Shown one piece after another: positions 56,867-64,000 of a stretch of 64,000 nucleotides of DNA (its first letter is position 1; each line of letters begins with the position of its first letter). This stretch comes from Gnetum montanum (Eukaryota > Streptophyta > Gnetopsida > Gnetales > Gnetaceae): assembly GCA_015680685.1 (NCBI GenBank), contig MNCI01000268.1, forward strand, positions 90,424 to 154,423. The letters are read 5' to 3'. Both the position numbers and the translations under genes were made by a program. The notes under the pieces were generated by a model. That model saw nothing but the letters and a program-made list of their open reading frames with translations, ran no database searches and was not told the origin of the DNA.

Positions 56867-58621
56867 TTTTTTTTTTTGAGAGAATGTTCGGGTTTGTATT
56901 ACTGAAAGTTATGGTACACGAGTATACAATTACAAAGGGGGGACATCAGGGATGGCCCACTTTGAGAGGGGGGGGGCCTCGGGATCCCGGATAACCACAA
57001 ATTTCAAAACTCGGAGGACTCCGAGCTTAACCACCGATCCTCAAAACCTCAAAACCTCAAAAACCTCGGGGTCGAACAGTGAGAGCAAGAGGAGGNNNNN
57101 NNNNNNNNNNNNNNNNNNNNNNNNNNNNNNNNNNNNNNNNNNNNNNNNNNNNNNNNNNNNNNNNNNNNNNNNNNNNNNNNNNNNNNNNNNNNNNNNNNNN
57201 NNNNNNNNNNNNNNNNNNNNNNNNNNNNNNNNNNNNNNNNNNNNNNNNNNNNNNNNNNNNNNNNNNNNNNNNNNNNNNNNNNNNNNNNNNNNNNNNNNNN
57301 NNNNNNNNNNNNNNNNNNNNNNNNNNNNNNNNNNNNNNNNNNNNNNNNNNNNNNNNNNNNNNNNNNNNNNNNNNNNNNNNNNNNNNNNNNNNNNNNNNNN
57401 NNNNNNNNNNNNNNNNNNNNNNNNNNNNNNNNNNNNNNNNNNNNNNNNNNNNNNNNNNTCATGTGCCCGGTCAAGTTGCCGTTGCCGTTGCTCTTCTTCC
57501 TCCTTCAGGCGCTCCTGCTCTTCCCGAGCCACCGCCTCATGGGCCTGACAAGCCGCCTCCTCCTGGCGCAACTCCTCCCTGATTCAGTCCCAGAGCTCAT
57601 CAATGAGCTGGGCCCGCGAGGTCTCCATCATGAGCGTGTGTTGCCGGCTCAGCTGTTGTGCTTGTTCACGGAGATGGGCTTCGTGGTCGGCGCGCAACTA
57701 AGCCAGGGTCTCGGTCCACTTTACCTCCGAAGTTCGTCGCTCGGCCTCCTATGCCACAAAGCTAAAATTAACCCCGAGCGACGACCTCGTCGTTTAAGGT
57801 GGAGGGTCTCAAGGAAGAACTGCGGCAGGTTAACCTGGGTGCCGCCCTTCAAGCACCTCAAGAAGGTAAAATGCAACCCCTAGAGCTTAGACACGTTGCC
57901 TGACTGGACGAAAAAACGTTCCACCAAGTCAGCGGCGCGAGCCCAAAGGCGCGGGAGAGAAGACCGAGGGACCTAGCGGCTCTGCGTTCTTAGGGTTGGC
58001 CCCTCGAAAAAGGTCGCAAAGTTCTGGAGGCTGCGGGAGGTCGGCAGGATGACTTCGCCATCAGCCGGGACCCCCAAATAGCTGGCAATGGCGGCTTCCG
58101 TGAGACGAATTTCACAGCCTTGAAAGTAGGTTTGATCATCATGCCAATTAGTAAAGAACGTGATGTCAGGAAGGTCAGGGTCCCCGACCAGCCTCTACAG
58201 CAGGTCGGCCCAACCGCACTGGCAGACCATCCGCCAGAGCTCCTCGTCATCCTGGTAGACGGCGCAGTCAGGTTCGTACATCGGCGTCTTTCCCGTGGTG
58301 TCCACAAGCTCGCGCCACGCTCTGCAGNAGTCACCATTAAATCGCCGCCGGGGGGGGCTCCTGCATGCACGCCAAGTGGCGATCATGCAAGGGCATTTGT
58401 AAATGAAGTGGGTGAGCGTTTCAGAGCTAGTTCCGCAGCGCGGACATGTGGTGTCGTGTGTGATGCCGCGCTGCTATAGTACGGCGCGTACGGGGAGCGC
58501 TGCAGATTTTATCAGCCAGAGAAACATTTTGACTTTCTTGGAGAGCCGCCCGCGCCAGATCTCCTGCCAGCAGTCTTCCAGGGGATATTTTTGTGTCAGG
58601 ATGGCACGCGGCTCGAGGTGG
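56867..58621 (-). mobile_element. LINE insertion, 5' truncated, GC-rich, with gag-like/plant transposon-like domain
   Basis: On the minus strand it ends in a poly-A tail (T run at 56867-56877), and both sides carry ATTGTATCACATG (56854-56866 and 58622-58634), the sign of target-primed reverse transcription. The 5' end (58600-58390) encodes an RT zinc-binding domain: WRGRLSKKVKMFLWLIKSAA, then CPRCGTSSETLTHFIYKC. Downstream, 58370-57990 reads TFFTNWHDDQTYF and IRLTEAAIASYLGVP, resembling a plant transposon protein or gag-like domain. 57600-57460 is a Glu/Gln-rich coiled coil. Base composition is far more GC-rich than its surroundings. Stops are present. Confidence 0.8.
57096..57458. other. Assembly gap (363 N) inside the LINE insertion
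   Basis: Run of N. ORFs crossing it are not supported. Confidence 1.
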
Positions 58622-58634
58622 ATTGTATCACATG
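58622..58634. repeat. LINE target-site duplication, right copy
   Basis: ATTGTATCACATG, perfect match to 56854-56866; three more T bases may extend it but merge with the poly-A tail. Confidence 0.85.
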
Positions 58635-58702
58635 TTTGCTCTCATACAATCCACAAATTTCAAACAAAAAAAAAACATAACTAAGCTCACAACAATAACA
58701 AG

Positions 58703-58801
58703 TTAAATTAAAACATCAGCGCTAGTAGGGGCTTGATCCGCAAATTCATCTGCATCATTGAGTCCCACTCCACTGGGGCTAGCCTCATCATTAACACGTC
58801 C
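58703..58801 (-). CDS. Putative terminal exon of an antisense gene in TatE
   Basis: Preceded on the minus strand by a pyrimidine-rich tract and GTGTAG. The exon gives 32 codons and TAA, with DEASPSGVGLND and an acidic, Ala/Pro-rich tail. It matches the TatA segment 15738-15830 in start, frame and, within two codons, stop. An upstream exon at 60936-60802 can be joined without changing phase. The role is unknown, and no known domain is recognised. Confidence 0.5.
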   Translation of the reverse strand, partial: GRVNDEASPSGVGLNDADEFADQAPTSADVLI

Positions 58802-60801
58802 CTACACAAAAAGAAAATCCTAAGTAAGTGAATTAAAATTTATAAAACACACAAATGAAAGTAACCATCAACAAAACATAAATATCCAAGAGAGAACTAG
58901 CAAGAGAAATAATAATAAAATAAATAACTCTAGTATTTGTTTGGGGCGTTTAATCCTTAATGAGAACATGGAAATTCGTTAGGTAATATCCTTAATGATA
59001 ATGCTTGCAAAAATTATGATTAATGGTTTATATTACAACCATAGGTAAAATGGCAATTAGTTCACATTATCTTAGATGCTGGAAAAGCAACTCATGCTTA
59101 TGTTTTGCGCCAAAATACATCAAAACATGTGATTTTTGGCATCAATATTTTATCGTTGGACTAGATAAAATATATATTTTACAAATAGACAAATCAGCGT
59201 AATAAATCATCAATTTAATAAAGCACAGTGTCAATTTTCTTTTATATAAAACTAATATATTGGGCTATATAAGGTGATTTATCCCGATAATATAGCGTCA
59301 TATAACAAGTTGCGTTAAATTTATTCACCAAACTCACCTCACCGACAATGATCAAAAACTTTCAAACGCTGAAAAAATCGGCACTGGTCAGGATGAGGGG
59401 GAAAATTAAAACTGAGCGCCATGAGCTTGCATGTGGCCATTGGCTATGTGCTCGTAGAATTTGTTGCTTTATAAGCATACCGACTTTTAAAATAGTTGAA
59501 CAAGCATCCATCCGTCATCATACCCATGACCCATGACGCTGACCCTCTTTTGTTTTTTCTGTTCTCAGCAGAAACATAAAAGAAAAAGAGCAAAACCAGC
59601 AATGAAAAATAAACACGCGTGAATGTGCGAGTCATCGCTGAACCTTTGGCGCTCCAAACGGCAGGCGAATCCATACCAATGCAACGTTTTCCTCGCACGG
59701 CCCATCCAAAACTCGATTTCCGTATAACCCATACTTCCCCTTTCGACCTTTGGTTACCATAATGTTTGTTTATTTACCCGTACCCCCTGGTTTTCTGTGA
59801 TCCGTCTCATGCGGATGCCATGAATCTTGATTGCTTGCTTGCCACTTAACAAAGAAATGAAATTTTTAGTATGATTCAGACAGTTTAGGTAGTGACCTTT
59901 GTGCGCACAAATTTAGCGGCGATTCCCAGGGCCACGGCCACCATGCCTAGAACCCAAATTCCCAGATCAAGCAAACGCTGCAGAAATTCACAAAATCCAT
60001 ACTTGACATCCTTCCGTTGCCGCCCTCGAAAAAATTATTCGTGATACAGCTTGCCAAAGTTACTCCTGCCGCCAAAAACAGGTTACTCATGCTGCAATGG
60101 CGGCTAATTCACGCTGCCAGGACATGGCGGCTAACTCACGATGCCAAGCAAAAGATAACTCACGCTTCCGAACAAGAGACAAGATAATTCATGTTGCCAA
60201 GCAAAAGGCATTACTCACGCTGAGTAAAGCTCACGGGTACGCACGCTGTAACAAAGACAGTTTCTCACGCTACCCTTGTCCAATTCACTCACGCTGCAGT
60301 AGGAACCAATCACTCACACCCTGGTTTGGAGGCCAGTAACTCACATCGTAGTCTAAAAGGCCCTGGAACATACCATATTTAAAACAGCCCTAAATCTAAC
60401 GCAGCAAGAACCAAAAATCAACAAAAAAATCAGCAAAAATTAGCTTTCCTTGGATGCTCACGACCAGGCAAAAACACAATAAAATCGCAGGCAAAAATGC
60501 ACAAAAAATGGCAGTTCTTGCAACTCATGCCCAAGAAAAAATCAACAAAAAATTAAGAAAAATTAGCTGTCCCGGGGACGCTCACGTCCGGGCCAAAAAA
60601 AAACGTACTCCAGAAATTAGCAACTGACGCTGAGGAAATTAAGTTACGCGGAAGACACCATTCACAAAAAAAATTTATCCCAAAACAAATCGTTTCTCAC
60701 ACACGCTGTAAACACTCAGGGTACAGCGACATACACATGGAAACAGCAACAATGTATATATAGCAAGAATAAGACAAATAAAACATGAAACAGGAGCGTA
60801 C
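58802..60801 (-). other. Putative 2.0-kb intron of the TatE antisense gene, with CTCACGCTG cluster
   Basis: Bounded by GT (60801-60800) and AG (58803-58802) on the minus strand. 60080-60340 has about ten copies of a CTCACGCTGCC-like motif every 20-35 bp, the same word that recurs in the TatA LTR. 59444-59698 is a minus-strand ORF with a hydrophobic run (FSLLVLLFFFYVSA), possibly chance. No other gene seen. Confidence 0.4.
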
Positions 60802-60936
60802 CTGTGCACAGACCCTGTCCATGAAGGGATGGGATCTTAGGTAGAGGAAAGCGTTGAAGCATCTCCTTGTTTTTCTCCACAAACCTAATGTCACCTCCTT
60901 CTTTCCCTTGCCCTTGTCTTGTTTACCTTTACCCAT
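60802..60936 (-). CDS. Putative first exon of the antisense gene in TatE
   Basis: ATG at 60936 opens 45 codons beginning MGKGKQDKGKGKKEV, strongly basic, and ending RVCAQ at a donor CAG/GTACGC. 135 nt is a whole number of codons, so it joins the terminal exon in phase zero, giving a hypothetical 77-residue basic-to-acidic product. No homologue of this exon was found in TatA. The open frame continues past the donor to 60697, so an unspliced 79-residue product is an alternative. Confidence 0.4.
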
Positions 60937-61369
60937 TTTAACCCGTACGCTGCAGATTTGGCTCCGAATGTTGCAGATCTAGGTGTAGTAGTTACTCACG
61001 CTCCCCTCCGGGACGTCGTACACACTCTAATTCTGATGCCGGCTGTCGGCTACCCACCTTGCTTACGCTGCTGCCACTGTTGCCTGCCTTCCAGTAATCA
61101 CACTGTAAAATGATGAAATGACTTCCAGTAATCACGCTGTAAAATGATGAAATGACTTTTACTTTTACTGGTCAAAAATGCCCACACCTTAAAAGTAAAA
61201 ACTTTAAAACAAAAAAAATTATAATAAACAAAACAAAATAAAATAAAATACATAATGTTATTCTTTGGTTACGTTACCCCCTTTTCTTTTATCAATGCCT
61301 GAACCTTAAACTTTAAAAATAAAATATATATATATATATAAGATAAAAAATATTTTAAATTCTTGTACA
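60937..61369 (-). other. Region upstream of the TatE antisense exon
   Basis: A 34-bp unit is duplicated at 61088-61121 and 61122-61155 with one change (CACACTG/CACGCTG). An AT dinucleotide run lies at about 61325-61342. No clear TATA box for the minus strand. No gene seen. Confidence 0.45.
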
Positions 61370-61560
61370 CACACATGGCCCGGTACGACCTTAAACTGCC
61401 ACACATGGTCCATGTGACCTTAAACTGCCACACTATTGGCCTGGTATGGCCTTAAACTGCCACACATGGCCTGGTATGGCCTTAAACTGTCATTCATAGC
61501 CTGGTCTTAAACTACCATATGTTCAGGCATGACGGTAAACTACCCTTGGTGTACCATTGG
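61370..61560 (-). repeat. Short tandem repeat array, RT side (TatE)
   Basis: Five to six units of about 30-35 bp containing, on the minus strand, GGCAGTTTAAGGCCATACCAGG. It shares the AGTTTAAGG-C-CAT core with the array on the other side of the antisense unit. Confidence 0.8.
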
Positions 61561-61599
61561 TTACATTTTAAATATAAAATCAATTTCTTAAGGAAAAAG

Positions 61600-62700
61600 G
61601 AAAACTCACCCTTGCTGACATAGCTCCCTATTTCATTGGCAGGAACAAATACATGGATAGCAAACAATTCTTCATACCATTGTCTATCAATGGACCACAT
61701 AGAGCGATTAAACGAGAAATCAATCTAGAGTCCATTGATTTAGACTCCCCAACATACGACAATTTAGTGGCATCAACCCAAGATACATTAGATTGCTTTA
61801 AAGGAATGACAAAATCTCTGGACTTAGAAGCTGATAACATCTTCGAAGATCCCCTAGTTGAAGTCCCCATAACTACGTCAGATAGCGAGGTTAAAATTTT
61901 AAAACTAAGTACTCTGTTAAATCCACAACTTGTCAGTGACATAACTCGAGTACTAAAAGACAACATGAAAGTATTCGCTTGGTCTTACACTGACATGCCT
62001 AGGCTTGACCCTCGAATAGTCCAACATAACATTATACTTGATCCAAAACTAAGACCAGTGAAGCAAAAAGCACGTAAGATCAAGCCGGAAGTAGCATTGG
62101 CAGTTCGCAATGAGATCACGAAGCTTTATCAAGTTGGTTTCATCCGAGCTATGGACTACGCTGATTAAGTATCCAACATGGTTGTAGTCCCAAAGAAGAA
62201 TGGAAGCATTCGTCTATGCATTGACTTTCATGACCTCAACATTGCAACCATAAAAGCTGACTTCCTGCTACCTAGCATCGATCAACTTGTTGATTCAACC
62301 GTGAGGCATGCATTGTTATCATTTATGGATGGCTTTTCAGGATACAACCAGATTAGGATCAATCCTGAACATCAACTCAGGACAACCTTTATGACACCAT
62401 GGGGTACATTTTGTTATATGATGATGCCATTCGGTCTCAAGAACGCCGGGGCTACGTACCAACAAGCAATGACATTCATCTTTAGTGATTACATGTTCAA
62501 CTCGCTCAATGACTATGTAGATGACATTGCGGTCAAATCAAAAACAACTGAGCAACATGTACAAGATCTAGACTTGGTATTGAAATGTTGTCTAAAATAC
62601 GAGCTTAGACTCAACTCGAAGAAATGTGTCTTTGGGGTTAAAACAGGAAAAATGCTTAGATTCGTCGTATCTGAGACAGGGATATGAGTAGATCCGAATA
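61600..62700 (+). pseudogene. TatE reverse transcriptase
   Basis: Pre-RT region 61653-62168 includes MKVFAWSYTDMPRLDP. The RT proper, 62178-62687, is open for 169 codons: VVVPKKNGSIRLCIDF, MPFGLKNAGATYQQAM and DYVDDIAVKSK, so catalytic residues are complete. In-frame stops lie at 62166-62168 and 62685-62687 (TGA where Trp is common). It is the best preserved RT in the window. Confidence 0.9.
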
Positions 62701-63290
62701 AGGTTAAGGCAATAACAAATCTGAAACCACCTAGCAACCTTACTAAACTTCACGGTCTACAAGGTAGACAACAGTTTATCAGATGTTTCATTGACAAACT
62801 TACAGACAAGTTGAGGCCTATGTAGCACTTATTGCACAAGAGTGTCCATTTTGAATGGACTCCATAGTGCCAAGAAGCTTTTGAGAACATCAAAATGGTG
62901 CTATCTCAACTACCGATAGTTCATCCACCAGAGAACGATAAACCATTTTACATCTACCTTGCAACATTCGAATCATCTATCGCGTTTATGCTTTGTCAGA
63001 AACGCGATGATGGAATTGAAATTCCTGTTTACTACTTAAGCCATGCATTAGTAGCCTACGAACAACATTACAATGACGTGGAAAGGTCATGCCTTGCCCT
63101 TATCTTTTCTCTAAAGAAGTGGCGACATTATCTTTTCCATAACCAAGTTAATATCATCTGTAAAGACAACGTGCTCAGAGCTATCACGAACAACATATAT
63201 GAATCAAGCAAGATAGCTAGATGGAAAACGATGATTGCTGAGTTTGACCTGCACTACATAGCTCAATCATCAGTTAAAGGATAAGCTATA
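62701..63290 (+). pseudogene. TatE RT connection and first RNase H
   Basis: Starts VDPNKVKAI. The RNase H runs from 62895: FYIYLATFESSIAFMLCQ, VYYLSHALVAYEQHYNDVER and LIFSLKKWRHYLFHN. The usual first Asp of the RNase H reads Tyr or Ala here (YIYLATFE), as is common when this domain is degenerate in dual-RNase-H elements. TAG at 62823-62825 and 62865-62867 and TAA at 63282-63284 all fit C-to-T changes of Gln codons. Confidence 0.85.
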
Positions 63291-63830
63291 GTCAATCAAA
63301 TGACTGCATCACCGACGCAAGACCAAGCAGTGATCAACTCAGAGTTTCCTGATGAGAATGTAAACACAATAGACATAGTACTTGATAACTACGATGCAAT
63401 CCTAAACTTTGATGGAGCATTGACCTCCCGAGGAGGAAGTGCTGCAGCAGTCATCACGTATCCCTCTGGGGAGATCCGACCCTTTGCTTATCGTTTAAAC
63501 TTTCCTTGTACTAACAATGTGGCAGACTATGAAGGTCTTCTTAGAGGTCTCATGGTAACACTAACTTCAAAAACCACACAGCTCGTAGTTAGAGGCGACT
63601 CACAGTTAGTCATCAATCAGGTCACAGATGTATACACATGTAAAGCTTTACATTTACAACCATACTATGACTTGGCAAAACATCTGCTGAAACAATTCAC
63701 AAACATAGATGTGCAACATGTTTCCAGAAACAACAATACCATTGCAGATGCACTTGCAACACTAGCCCTAAACATTTCACTTGACATGTTTTATGCGTTG
63801 CCCAGTTCCATAACGAGTTGTGCCAAGCCC
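63291..63830 (+). pseudogene. TatE second (archaeal-type) RNase H
   Basis: Open text with LNFDGALTSRGGSAAAVI, NNVADYEGLLRGL, VVRGDSQLVINQV and NTIADALATLA. These hold the four acidic active-site positions (D, E, D, D), so this domain looks intact while the first RNase H is degenerate. The extra RNase H is a Tat-lineage trait. Confidence 0.85.
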
Positions 63831-64000
63831 ATAACTGATGCTCCCGATGAACTACCCATAGCCTCCATTAGCACAACACACACCGTGGAATGGTATGATG
63901 ACATAAAGGAGTACCTTCTACATGGTGAACCACCTCAACATCTAATAAATGCTCAGAAGGACACAGTACAGAAACGCTCTCGGCAGTATGCACTAGTAGG
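63831..64000 (+). pseudogene. TatE region leading to integrase, cut by window end
   Basis: Still open, with VEWYDDIKEYLLHGEPP and KRSRQYAL, the usual stretch between the second RNase H and the integrase zinc-binding domain. Integrase itself lies beyond the window. Confidence 0.7.

Larger units (their letters stand above)
56045..64000 (+). mobile_element. TatE: Tat-like element, 5' truncated, running off the window
   Basis: The polyprotein linker (56045-56275) is followed by a spacer of about 5.3 kb (3.6 kb without the LINE insertion), then RT, RNase H and the second RNase H. The dual RNase H marks the Tat lineage. The spacer between protease and RT holds the antisense exons and is bordered by repeat arrays. 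Ogre-type Tat elements have an intron at this point, so splicing of the sense transcript is possible. Confidence 0.8.

Noticed and set aside
56952-57582. ORFs spanning 56952-57582
   Set aside because: They cross the 363-N gap. Only the short minus-strand Glu-rich coiled-coil text is plausible.
59444-59698. Minus-strand ORF with a hydrophobic run as a middle antisense exon
   Set aside because: No flanking splice sites in phase were convincing, and TatA has no counterpart.

Overview
This window looks like intergenic DNA from a repeat-rich nuclear plant genome. It is a dense, nested pile of old LTR retrotransposons, mostly Ty3/gypsy. No host gene, rRNA, tRNA or CRISPR array is visible. Almost every coding region is broken by stops and frameshifts. 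Two groups dominate. The first is Athila-like (copies Ath1-Ath4): protease, reverse transcriptase (RT), RNase H (RH) and integrase (INT), then a long spacer and an extra ORF, with LTRs beginning TGATGAG and ending CTCATCA. The second is Tat-like (copies TatA, TatB, TatC, TatE): longer LTRs, a Tat-type gag, and a second RNase H where that part survives. Large LTRs, deep nesting and heavy decay suit a large-genome seed plant, possibly a gymnosperm; that assignment is an inference. The assembly has N runs at 40771-41754 and 57096-57458 and single Ns at 39884, 54043 and 58327.

Layout. 1-12205 is Ath1 (+), entering the window in gag. A 1908-bp solo LTR sits in its RT gene (1800-3707, target duplication AAGAC). 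A complete element, TatA (-, 12206-22426), sits in its 3' LTR, which resumes at 22432 and ends at 22522. Ath1 adjoins the leader of an older copy, Ath3 (+, 22523-26679), of which only the extra ORF and 3' LTR remain. TatB (-) follows: 3' LTR 26740-28129, a 3' tandem repeat, RT to 30895, then protease/gag and 5' LTR at about 47870-52452. Its middle is filled by Ath2 (-, 30896 to about 37715) and Ath4 (+, about 37716-47400), which meet head to head. Ath4 is split by TatC (-, about 40446-45574). 52453-54812 is decayed DNA with an 81-bp coding-type tandem repeat. 54813-55655 is a truncated Athila-like LTR. From about 56045 to the window end is TatE (+), holding a GC-rich LINE insertion (56867-58621, poly-A tail, target duplication) between protease and RT.

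How parts work together. The enzymes are those expected for reverse transcription and integration: a DSG protease motif, FMDD or YVDD RT motifs, one or two RNase H domains and a D-D-E integrase. Primer-binding-like sites and polypurine tracts (PPTs) sit where they should. No copy here looks autonomous.

Most notable observations: (1) TatA and TatE share a short antisense exon with a splice-acceptor-like start, lying between protease and RT and bracketed by the same family of short tandem repeats; in TatE an in-phase first exon with a donor site can be proposed. (2) The Athila-like copies carry an LTR-like block (short repeats plus TATA box) internally, just upstream of the extra ORF. (3) Each LTR family has its own palindromic repeat motif. 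(4) Premature stops fall at Gln and Trp codons, as expected of cytosine deamination.
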